From contig CAMNAE010000005.1 of assembly GCA_946530565.1 (NCBI GenBank), forward strand, positions 1 to 19,516: a stretch of DNA of 19,516 nt. The letters are read 5' to 3'. How positions within the stretch are numbered: position 1 is the first letter of the stretch; each line of letters begins with the position of its first letter. Below the pieces are notes generated by a model that saw only the letters and a list, made by a program, of their open reading frames with translations, was not told the DNA's origin and did no database searches. The stretch is from an uncultured Oscillibacter sp. Its GTDB lineage: Bacteria; Bacillota; Clostridia; Oscillospirales; Oscillospiraceae. The translations under genes were made by a program, and so were the position numbers. This document shows, piece by piece, positions 6,532-14,166 of this stretch.

Positions 6532-9204
6532 ATGATGAAAAAGCGTGTACTTGGCCTGCTTCTGAGTCTGAGCCTGATCGTCACGCTGCTGCCCACCTTC
6601 GCAGGTGCCGTCAGCGTGCGCAGCTTTACAGACGTGAAGCAGAGCGACTGGTTCTACGCCGATGTCGACTTCGTCACAGCGCGGAACTACTTCGTTGGTA
6701 CCACCAACACCACATTCTCTCCGCAGCGGACGATGACCCGCGCCATGTTCGTGGTCGTCCTTGCCCGTATGGAGAAAGTCACCGTTGACAACAAGAGCAC
6801 GTCCTTCAGCGACGTTCCGGCCGGGTCCTGGTGCTCCGGGGCCGTGGACTGGGCCGCGAAGAACGGCATCGTTACGGGCTATGGAGACGGCACCTTCAAC
6901 CCGAACGGTGAGATCACCCGTCAGCAGATGTGCGCCATCATGGCCCGCTACATCGACTACTGCGCGAAGCACGGAAAGAACTTCCGCAAGCAGGCGAAGG
7001 TGAGCGGCTTTGGCGACGAGGCCGATATCGCCGCGACGTTCAAGAGCGCGGTGCAGACCTGCATCAGCTACGGCATCATCTATGGCTATAAAGACGGCAA
7101 CTTCTACCCGACCTGGAACTCCACCCGCGCACATGTCGCGGCTGTGATCCATCGTCTGGCCCTGCTCGTCCAGGCTGCCTCCGGCGGCGGTGGCGGCGGT
7201 GGCGGCGGCGGTGGCTCCACCACCAACACCACCACGACGACCACGACCAACGACCTCCTGTGGGACAACGGTGTTGCTCCCGCCTCCGAGGCGATGAAGG
7301 CAGATCTGGAATCCGCGAAGTCCTCTTCCGGCATCCTTGCGAACTTCGGCTCCTATGAGCTCAACTACAGCAAAGAGAACGAAGAGGTCATCCTCCAGCT
7401 CGACGGCAAGCTCAACTCCGCGTTCCTCAAGGTGCTCGTCGCCTCTGCCGTGAACTACGCGATCAACGCGGTCGATACACTCGGCCCGCGCGCCGGCGCT
7501 GAGGACAGCTACGACAAGGCCGTTGAGACCGTGAAGGCCGTGCTCGACTCCATGGGCCTCCAGTACGACGAGCTGACCGTGAAGGAGATCGCCGAGGGCG
7601 TCTACGACAAGACCGTGGACACCGGTAAGGGTGCCATGAAGGACACCTGGACCGCTCTGACCGCTGCGAAGTTCGAGACCGTCGCCATCCAGCAGGACGG
7701 CACGACGATCGTCGCTTTTGACCATGACGGCAACATCGTCGAGGGCAGCGCGACGTCCAAGACCGAGGCTGCCAAGGAGCTCGCCAAGGCCGTTACGAAG
7801 GTCCTGATCGAGAACCTCCACACCAACACCAGCGAGACCAGCGTCCTGAACCTCACGACTGAGGATCACTTCCAGGCCGTGTTCACCGGCGCCGAGACCG
7901 AGACCGTGACGACCACGACCACCACCCGTGACGGCGAGGTCATCGACGAGAAGGTCGAGTCCAAGGTCGACTACGACGCTGCCGCGACCAACACCTATGC
8001 CCTGATCCTCCAGGTCAACCTCGACGGCGAGGGCATCCTGGCCTACTACTATGACAGCGAGGACAACCTCGTGGTCATCGTGACCCAGGAGATCAAGGAC
8101 GGCTACAACAAGGTTGCCCAGAAGGCGGTCGTCGAAGCTGCGAAGTACGCTGCCGGTGTCGGCGGCAGCAGCTCTGCGAGCGGTGAGGCCGAGACCAACA
8201 AGGCCGCCCTGATGGAGGGCGAGGTCGACTACGCGAAGGCCGAGCGCATCATCCCCGGCATCACGAAGCTCGCCGATGAGGTCAAGTCCGGCTCCGTCAC
8301 CTCCGCCAAGATGGGCGTCACGCTGACCTTCCAGGTCGACGACATCGACGCCAAGGTCAACAACATCATCACGACCCTGATCGACGAGAACGCCGAGTAT
8401 CTCTCCGGCCAGAGCGACACCGTCGTGACGACCAAGACCGCTGAGCTCGTCTTCCAGCTGCTCGAGGAGATCATCAAGAGCATGATCGCCAACCAGGAGG
8501 AGGGCGACATCAGGTCCATCGCCAACAGCCTGAACGGAACGGGCTCTGACGCTCTGGACGCGCAGGCCGAGGTCCATGACAAGATCGCGAATCTGCTCGA
8601 CGCCATCGATACCGACGGCGCCGTGACGGACGCGATGTGCGATTACCTCGCCAACGCCTTCGGCGATGCCAACGGGGATGCGGAGTGCACCGAGGCTCTC
8701 GAAGGCTCCGCCAACACCCTCAAGAGCGCCATCGAGGCCTCGATCGCCACTGCGTTCGAGGATAAGGCCAGCAATATCGGCGGCACCGCGGGTGATCTGC
8801 TGAACAAGTCCCGCACCGTCGGCAGCTACGACAATGCGATCGCATATCTCGAGGGCAAGGATGCCGCCACGCTCGGCACCAAGGTCCAGGGCTATGCCGC
8901 GGCTCATGCTGCAGCCTTCGACAGACAGGGCGACCTCACTGCCCTCATTGCCAAGGTCCTCAAGGTCCTGCCCAACGGCAACCCGACCATCACGATCGAA
9001 GACATTACGATCACCGGCAGCGACTTTGACGGCATCAAGAACGCCTCCAGCAACTCCGAGGCGATCGCCGAGGCCGGCAAGCTGCTCGCGAAGTTCGGCT
9101 CCCTCACGATCGATGACTTCGCCAACGGCGTCAAGGTCACCGTCGAGGGCTCTGTGAAGAATCACAGCGCCTCTGCCACCTTCAACCTGATCGTCCGCTA
9201 CTGA
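6532..9204 (+). CDS. SLH-domain surface protein with unrecognised C-terminal region (S-layer-like)
   Basis: This 890-residue exported protein starts with a Sec signal peptide (MKKR, a hydrophobic stretch, then AGA/VS cleavage near residue 26). Three S-layer-homology repeats follow at about 31-83, 88-143 and 155-212, each with a FxDV or similar start, a GYxDGxFxP-like loop in repeats 2 and 3, and TRAM, TRQQ or TRAH in the wall-polymer-binding position. SLH domains anchor proteins non-covalently to pyruvylated cell-wall polymers. A Gly11 run (218-228) and a Thr-rich linker (to about 240) lead to roughly 650 acidic, Ala/Thr-rich residues with no recognised enzyme motif. Lys is almost always AAG and codon choice is strongly biased, which suggests high expression. 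Starts at 6532 and 6535 are both possible; AAGGAG at 6521-6526 fits either. It could be the main S-layer protein or an abundant surface protein. Confidence 0.9.
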   Translation: MMKKRVLGLLLSLSLIVTLLPTFAGAVSVRSFTDVKQSDWFYADVDFVTARNYFVGTTNTTFSPQRTMTRAMFVVVLARMEKVTVDNKSTSFSDVPAGSWCSGAVDWAAKNGIVTGYGDGTFNPNGEITRQQMCAIMARYIDYCAKHGKNFRKQAKVSGFGDEADIAATFKSAVQTCISYGIIYGYKDGNFYPTWNSTRAHVAAVIHRLALLVQAASGGGGGGGGGGGSTTNTTTTTTTNDLLWDNGVAPASEAMKADLESAKSSSGILANFGSYELNYSKENEEVILQLDGKLNSAFLKVLVASAVNYAINAVDTLGPRAGAEDSYDKAVETVKAVLDSMGLQYDELTVKEIAEGVYDKTVDTGKGAMKDTWTALTAAKFETVAIQQDGTTIVAFDHDGNIVEGSATSKTEAAKELAKAVTKVLIENLHTNTSETSVLNLTTEDHFQAVFTGAETETVTTTTTTRDGEVIDEKVESKVDYDAAATNTYALILQVNLDGEGILAYYYDSEDNLVVIVTQEIKDGYNKVAQKAVVEAAKYAAGVGGSSSASGEAETNKAALMEGEVDYAKAERIIPGITKLADEVKSGSVTSAKMGVTLTFQVDDIDAKVNNIITTLIDENAEYLSGQSDTVVTTKTAELVFQLLEEIIKSMIANQEEGDIRSIANSLNGTGSDALDAQAEVHDKIANLLDAIDTDGAVTDAMCDYLANAFGDANGDAECTEALEGSANTLKSAIEASIATAFEDKASNIGGTAGDLLNKSRTVGSYDNAIAYLEGKDAATLGTKVQGYAAAHAAAFDRQGDLTALIAKVLKVLPNGNPTITIEDITITGSDFDGIKNASSNSEAIAEAGKLLAKFGSLTIDDFANGVKVTVEGSVKNHSASATFNLIVRY

Positions 9205-9250
9205 TTAGTTTGAAGACCGGCGCCTTAAGTGCGTCAACAGCATCAATCTC

Positions 9251-9290
9251 ATTCATCCCGGCGGGCTCTCCGCCCGCCGGGATGAATCTT
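9251..9290 (+). terminator. Intrinsic terminator after the SLH gene
   Basis: A perfect 16-bp stem, ATTCATCCCGGCGGGC (9251-9266) with GCCCGCCGGGATGAAT (9272-9287), encloses a TCTCC loop and is followed by CTTGTT. It begins 46 nt after the SLH stop codon and separates that gene from the pilus operon. No convincing promoter was found between 9291 and the pilB start. Confidence 0.88.
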
Positions 9291-9417
9291 GTTAAAGATC
9301 CCGGGCAGGGGCTTTGAAAGGAGCGTCGAAGGCATTCATTCGATGTTGCTTTGATGGCCCGGCTCGGATTTTGTGCCAATTACCGGCGTTTTGACTTGAA
9401 TCTTCGGAGGCAGAGCC

Positions 9418-11157
9418 TTGAACGAACGTCTTTTACAATATCTGGTAGAGCACCGTTACCTCTCGGCCGGGCAGGCTGAGTTTATCCGCTCGGAGCAGCA
9501 GCGTACGGGCAAGAACGCGCGCGAACTGCTATCTGACGGCGGACAGGTGAGCGAGGAGCAGCTGATCGAGGCGCTCTCCTTTGTGAGCCGCGTCCCGGTG
9601 GTGCGGCTTTACGACAAGACCCTGCCCGAGATCGTGCGCGGACAGCTCCGGCCCGATATGCTGCGCGCGAACACGATCTTCCCCTTTGAGATCGACGAGG
9701 CCGGCACGACGCTGACCGTGGCTGTCGCCGACCCGATGAATATGCGCGGCCGCGATATGATCGCGCTGGTCACACATCTGCGCGTACGCATGCAGCTCGC
9801 CACCGCGAGCGAGATCCAGGCCGCGATCGACCGCGTCTTCGGCGTGGGTGTCTCAAAGGCCGCGATCGACCAGTACATCAACCAGGATTCGGGAGAGGGC
9901 GGCGCGACGCCGGAGGAGCTCTCGCAGCAGGCCGACGTCTCAAGCTCCGTCATCGTCGTGCTCGTCAATTCGCTGATCGAGCAGGCGGTGCGCCGCCGCG
10001 CCTCCGATATCCATGTGGAGCCCGGCCCCGACCAGGTACGTGTGCGCTACCGCGTCGACGGTGTGCTCTTCACGGTCAACGCCTATGACACGCGGCTCCT
10101 CAGCAGCATCGTCACCCGCATCAAGATCATGAGCGGGCTCGACATCTCAGAAAAACGCAAGCCTCAGGACGGTCGCTGTACGAGCATCGTTGACGGGGTG
10201 GAGTATGACATCCGCGTCTCGACGCTGCCGACGGTCTACGGCGAAAAGAGCGTGCTGCGACTCGCGCAGAAGAAGGCGCTGCGGCGCCAGAAGAGCGCAC
10301 TGGGTCTTGAGGGCGTCGCGCTGGAAAAGTTCGACCGCATGCTCGCCAAGCCCAACGGCGTCATCCTCGTCACCGGACCGACGGGCTCGGGCAAGTCGAC
10401 GACGATGTACACGGCGCTGAGCGAGCTCAACCGCGAGGATGTGAACATCGTGACCGTTGAGGATCCGGTCGAGGCGAACATCGACGGCGTCAATCAGGTG
10501 CAGGTGAACCCGAAGGCGGAGCTGACCTTTGCTGTCGCGCTCCGCTCGATCCTCCGCCAGGACCCTGATATCATCATGGTCGGCGAGATCCGTGACGCCG
10601 AGACCGCCGCGATCGCGATGCAGGCGTCGATCACAGGACATCTCGTCCTGACGACCCTGCATACGAACGACACCGCGTCCTCGGTCATGCGCCTGATGGA
10701 CATGGGCATCGAGAGTTATCTGATCGCCGACGCGACGACCGGCATCATCGCCCAGCGCCTGCTGCGCCGGCTCTGTCCGCACTGCAAAAGGCCGCATAAG
10801 CTTCTGCCCTATGAGGCGCGTTTTCTCGGCCTTGCGCCCGGGGAGGCGAGAGACATCACCGTCTATGAGCCCGAGGGCTGCCAGCGCTGCGGCGGCGCGG
10901 GCTACTACGACCGCATCGGCGTCTATGAGATCATGGAGATGACCCCGCGCGTGCGTGCACTGATTGCCGAAAACGCGACGGCGGCCGAGCTGCGCGAGGC
11001 GGCGCTTTCCGACGGCATGGTGACGCTGCAGCAGGGCGCGCGCGACCTCGTGCTCCGCGGCATCACGTCGATCGCCGAGGTGCAGCGCCTGAGCGCCGCC
11101 GACGCGGCGGGCGAGGAACCCTGGGAGAGAAGCGACGGAGGACAGAGTGATGCTTGA
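9418..11157 (+). CDS. pilB: Type IV pilus assembly ATPase PilB (GspE family)
   Basis: This cytoplasmic hexameric ATPase powers pilus extension. It has 579 residues, normal for PilB. An N-terminal GspE_N/MshEN-like domain (about 1-140) precedes the motor domain with RASDIHVEP, Walker A GPTGSGKST (320-328, Lys326), an Asp-box segment TVEDPVE, Walker B DPDIIMVGEIRD, the His box LTTLHTND, and a zinc-binding four-cysteine site (CPHC 453-456, CQRC 488-491). The start is TTG 9418, supported by GGAGG at 9406-9410 with 7-nt spacing. It is the first gene of the pilus operon and overlaps pilT by 8 nt, suggesting coupled translation of the two opposing motors. GspE of a type II secretion system is the alternative, but the neighbouring PilT and PilM/N/O favour a pilus. 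Confidence 0.95.
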   Translation: MNERLLQYLVEHRYLSAGQAEFIRSEQQRTGKNARELLSDGGQVSEEQLIEALSFVSRVPVVRLYDKTLPEIVRGQLRPDMLRANTIFPFEIDEAGTTLTVAVADPMNMRGRDMIALVTHLRVRMQLATASEIQAAIDRVFGVGVSKAAIDQYINQDSGEGGATPEELSQQADVSSSVIVVLVNSLIEQAVRRRASDIHVEPGPDQVRVRYRVDGVLFTVNAYDTRLLSSIVTRIKIMSGLDISEKRKPQDGRCTSIVDGVEYDIRVSTLPTVYGEKSVLRLAQKKALRRQKSALGLEGVALEKFDRMLAKPNGVILVTGPTGSGKSTTMYTALSELNREDVNIVTVEDPVEANIDGVNQVQVNPKAELTFAVALRSILRQDPDIIMVGEIRDAETAAIAMQASITGHLVLTTLHTNDTASSVMRLMDMGIESYLIADATTGIIAQRLLRRLCPHCKRPHKLLPYEARFLGLAPGEARDITVYEPEGCQRCGGAGYYDRIGVYEIMEMTPRVRALIAENATAAELREAALSDGMVTLQQGARDLVLRGITSIAEVQRLSAADAAGEEPWERSDGGQSDA

Positions 11158-12208
11158 CGTAGAATCGCTTGTGCTCCAGGCGACCGAGCAGCTCGCCAGC
11201 GACGTGCACATCACGGTCGGAGAGCCGCCGATCTTCCGCAAGGACGGCGTGCTCTACGAGCAGGATCACCCGCCGATCACGTCTGAGGAGGCGCTCGACG
11301 CCGTGCGGCAGCTCGCAAGCGACGAGCAGATGGAGGAGTTTCGCCGCGAGGGTGAAGCGGACTTTGCCGTGACGCTTGCCGGACGCGTGAGAATGCGCTG
11401 CAATATCTATCATCAGAGAAACGAAGCGGCATTGGCACTGCGCTTGCTGCCGCTCGAGATCCCGACCCCTGAGAGCCTGCATTTGCCTGAGATCGTGGTC
11501 AGGCAGGCCTCAAAGCCCCGCGGCATGCTGCTCGTCACCGGGCCGACCGGCTCTGGCAAGAGCTCGACGCTCGCGGCGCTGATCAGCCACATCAACCACA
11601 CGCAGCGCCGTCACATCATCACGCTCGAGCAGCCGATCGAGTACCTGCACACGGGCGACCTTTGCATGATCAACCAGCGCGAGGTCGGGCAGGACACGAA
11701 GAGCTTCGCCTCCGGTCTGCGCGCGGCGCTGCGCCAGGATCCGGACGTGATCCTGGTCGGCGAGATGCGCGACCTCGAGACGATCTCGACCGCGATCACC
11801 GCTGCCGAGACCGGACACCTCGTCTTCGGCACGCTGCACACCAAGGGCGCCCCGAATACCGTCGACCGCATCATCGACGCCTTCCCCCCCGAGCAGCAGA
11901 ACCAGGTACGCATCCAGCTCGCCGATGTTTTGGAGTGCGTTGTCGGGCAGACTCTGCTGCCGACGCTGCGCGGCGGGCGGCGGGCCGCCTTCGAGGTGCT
12001 CGTCGCGACCCCGGCCGTACGCGGCATGATCCTGCAGGGCAAGACGCAGCAGCTGAGCAACACGATGCTCACGTCCCGCCGCGAGGGCATGCGATTGCTC
12101 GACGACGAGCTTTTGGACCTTGTCGGCAAGGGTGAGATCTCGGCCGACGTCGCGATCGCGGCCTCCAACGCGCCCGACACCATGCGTACGCGGCTGAAGC
12201 TGAGATAA
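11150..12208 (+). CDS. pilT: Type IV pilus retraction ATPase PilT
   Basis: This cytoplasmic hexameric ATPase depolymerises the pilus and drives twitching and DNA-uptake retraction. It has 352 residues, the usual PilT length. Visible motifs are ASDVHITVGEPP (PAS-like N-domain), Walker A GPTGSGKSS (from 131), the Asp box TLEQPIEY, Walker B DPDVILVGEMRD, and the His box FGTLHTKGAPNTVDRIIDAF. The PilT-specific C-terminal AIRNLIRE motif is altered to AVRGMILQ. ATG 11150 is chosen over the adjacent GTG 11147 because GGAGGA at 11138-11143 is better spaced. It overlaps the end of pilB. A PilT-type motor argues for a retractile pilus rather than a type II secretion system. Confidence 0.94.
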   Translation: MLDVESLVLQATEQLASDVHITVGEPPIFRKDGVLYEQDHPPITSEEALDAVRQLASDEQMEEFRREGEADFAVTLAGRVRMRCNIYHQRNEAALALRLLPLEIPTPESLHLPEIVVRQASKPRGMLLVTGPTGSGKSSTLAALISHINHTQRRHIITLEQPIEYLHTGDLCMINQREVGQDTKSFASGLRAALRQDPDVILVGEMRDLETISTAITAAETGHLVFGTLHTKGAPNTVDRIIDAFPPEQQNQVRIQLADVLECVVGQTLLPTLRGGRRAAFEVLVATPAVRGMILQGKTQQLSNTMLTSRREGMRLLDDELLDLVGKGEISADVAIAASNAPDTMRTRLKLR

Positions 12209-12230
12209 CACTGTAACGGAGCATACGCCT

Positions 12231-13445
12231 ATGCCGGTCTATCAGTATACAGCGCTGGATAAGCGCGGCAAGAAAATCAAATCCACGATCGAGGCAAGGT
12301 CGCTCGATCTGGCCCGGACATCACTGCGCGGCGCAGGTTACAGCATCATGGACTTAAAAGAGCAGTCCGTGATGAACAGTGACATCACGCTGCCCTTTCT
12401 CGGCAAGCCCAAGGCCAAGGACCTCGCGGTCTTCTGCCGGCAGTTCCTCTCGATCCTCCGCGCCGGCGTGCCGGTCAATACGGCGCTCGGCATGCTCGGA
12501 CAGCAGACGGCGAACCGGAAGCTCGCCACCGCGATCCGCGCCCTTGAGACCGAGGTCGAGCAGGGCTCGACGCTCGCCGGCGCGATGCGGCGGAAGAGCG
12601 TTTTCCCGCCGATCCTTTCGAATATGGTGATGGCGGGCGAGAGCTCGGGCAACCTGGAGGACGCCTTCGAGCAGATGGTCGTCTATTTTGAGCGCGCACA
12701 GAAGACGAGCAACAAGGTCGGGCAGGTGCTCATCTACCCGGCGGTTTTGACGGTCGTCATGGTCATCGTTCTCTTTGTGATGATGACGCGCATCATCCCT
12801 TCGTTCCTTGCGACTTTTGAAGAAATGGGCGCGGAGCTGCCTTATCTGACGCAGCTCGTCATGCATGTCTCGGACTTCTTCGTCGCCTGGTGGTGGTTGA
12901 TCGCCATTGTGTTGATTGCGCTGATTGCCTCCCTGACTGCTTTTCGCTTTACCGATCCGGGACGGCATTTCTACGGCCTGCTCGCGCGGAAGCTCCCGGT
13001 TTTGAAGACCCTCACGGTGAACTCCGCGAGCGCGACCTTCTGCCGCATCCTCTCGGTGCTGCTCGGCTCCGGACTGACGCTGCCGGAGGCGCTCTCTTTA
13101 ACGAGCGGCAACTTGTCGAATATCTACTTCCGCGAGGCGCTCGCACGCGTCCAGAGCCGTGTCGTCTCCGGCTGGCCGCTGAACGCCGCTTTGAAAGAGG
13201 TGCGCATCTTCCCGAACATGGTCTGCAATATGACCGCGATCGGCGAGGAGTCCGGCGAACTGCAGGAGATGCTCGCAAAGACCGCAGATTACTACGACCA
13301 GGAGGTCGAGGACTCCACCGAAAAGCTCATGAGCCTCATGGAGCCGCTCACGATCCTCTTTATGGCCTTCTTCGTCGTCATCATCGTGCTCTCGATCTTC
13401 CTGCCGATGGTCAATATGATCCACGCCTACGACGCGTACCTGTAA
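12231..13445 (+). CDS. pilC: Type IV pilus inner-membrane platform protein PilC (GspF family)
   Basis: This 404-residue membrane protein links the motor ATPases to the growing pilus. It has the duplicated GspF organisation: a first cytoplasmic helical domain (about 65-165, FCRQFLSILRAGVPV) and a second (about 265-365, FCRILSVLLGSGLTL), each followed by an MVxxGExSG-type segment (MVMAGESSG, MTAIGEESG). Three membrane segments lie at about 168-193, 219-243 and 368-393. The length and layout are standard. It follows pilT by 22 nt, with ACGGAG about 8 nt before the ATG, and precedes the prepilin peptidase by 13 nt. Confidence 0.94.
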   Translation: MPVYQYTALDKRGKKIKSTIEARSLDLARTSLRGAGYSIMDLKEQSVMNSDITLPFLGKPKAKDLAVFCRQFLSILRAGVPVNTALGMLGQQTANRKLATAIRALETEVEQGSTLAGAMRRKSVFPPILSNMVMAGESSGNLEDAFEQMVVYFERAQKTSNKVGQVLIYPAVLTVVMVIVLFVMMTRIIPSFLATFEEMGAELPYLTQLVMHVSDFFVAWWWLIAIVLIALIASLTAFRFTDPGRHFYGLLARKLPVLKTLTVNSASATFCRILSVLLGSGLTLPEALSLTSGNLSNIYFREALARVQSRVVSGWPLNAALKEVRIFPNMVCNMTAIGEESGELQEMLAKTADYYDQEVEDSTEKLMSLMEPLTILFMAFFVVIIVLSIFLPMVNMIHAYDAYL

Positions 13446-13458
13446 GGAGGCGCTCTCG

Positions 13459-14097
13459 ATGCTCATTCGTCTGGGAAGCGCCGCCGTGTGGGCGCTCGTC
13501 GGCGCCGCGGAGGCAAAATACATCGCGCCGCGCTGGCTCGCCGAGCTTGACGGCGCACCGGAGAGCGCCCCCTTTACGATCGCAAGCGCCCTGTTGTGGG
13601 GCATCGTCGGGCTCGTGTACCCGCTGTGGCAATATCCCTTCACGGCGCTCATCTACGGCGTCATGACGCTGCTTTTGATCCGCATCGCGGTGACCGACTT
13701 CATCACCTTCACGATCCCGAACAGATGCTCGGCCTGCCTTGCACTGCTCGGCATCGCGCGACTTGCGGCCGATCACACGCACTTTTCAGAGCAGCTCATC
13801 GGCGCGCTCATCATCTCGCTGCCTTTCTGGGCACTTCACGCGCTCACGAGGGGCCGCGGGCTCGGCTTCGGCGACGTGAAGCTCATGGCCGCGGCCGGCT
13901 TCCTGCTCGGCGCGCCGCGCGTGCTGCTCGCGACTGTGCTCGGCTCCGTGCTCGGCTCCGTGATCCACATCTGGCGCATGCGCGGCGGGGCGGAGGCGAG
14001 ACTTGCCTTCGGGCCCTATCTCTCTCTTGGCATCTATCTCTCCGCGCTCTTCGGCGATCGGCTGATCGCAGCCTATCTCAGCTTATTCGGACTGTGA
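13459..14097 (+). CDS. pilD: Prepilin peptidase (A24 family), short form
   Basis: This membrane-embedded aspartic peptidase cleaves prepilin leader peptides. The two catalytic Asp sites are present: Asp80 in VTDFITFTIPN and Asp139 in GFGDVKLMAAAG. About six hydrophobic segments fill the 212 residues. The usual PilD N-terminal methyltransferase region, with two CxxC pairs and an RxP segment, is absent: the first 65 residues hold no cysteine pair. This makes the protein closer in size to peptidase-only A24 members, so it may cleave without N-methylating the new N-terminus, or a separate methylase may exist. It starts 13 nt after pilC with an AAGGAGG site at 13445-13451, so it is co-translated with the pilus genes. 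Confidence 0.88.
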   Translation: MLIRLGSAAVWALVGAAEAKYIAPRWLAELDGAPESAPFTIASALLWGIVGLVYPLWQYPFTALIYGVMTLLLIRIAVTDFITFTIPNRCSACLALLGIARLAADHTHFSEQLIGALIISLPFWALHALTRGRGLGFGDVKLMAAAGFLLGAPRVLLATVLGSVLGSVIHIWRMRGGAEARLAFGPYLSLGIYLSALFGDRLIAAYLSLFGL

Positions 14098-14166
14098 GGA
14101 CAGCGCGCCTTTCCCGGCGCGGCCCTCCGGCATTGACCCTGTTCGCTTTTTAAGGAGTTTTCGCCT

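Noticed and set aside
6514..9165. Very long open frame on the minus strand opposite the SLH gene
   Set aside because: It mirrors the strongly biased codons of the SLH gene, has no ribosome-binding site or promoter, and its protein is a low-complexity Gly/Val/Asp/Leu string. The + strand product has a signal peptide and SLH repeats.
9314..9342. Promoter for the pilus operon
   Set aside because: TTGAAA at 9314-9319 has no acceptable -10 box at 16-18 nt; other pairs in the gap are worse.
14104..14121. Terminator between the peptidase and PilM-PilN genes
   Set aside because: Only a 6-bp CGCGCC/GGCGCG stem, with no adjacent U-tract; the T-run near 14146 is about 25 nt away, and the operon appears to continue.
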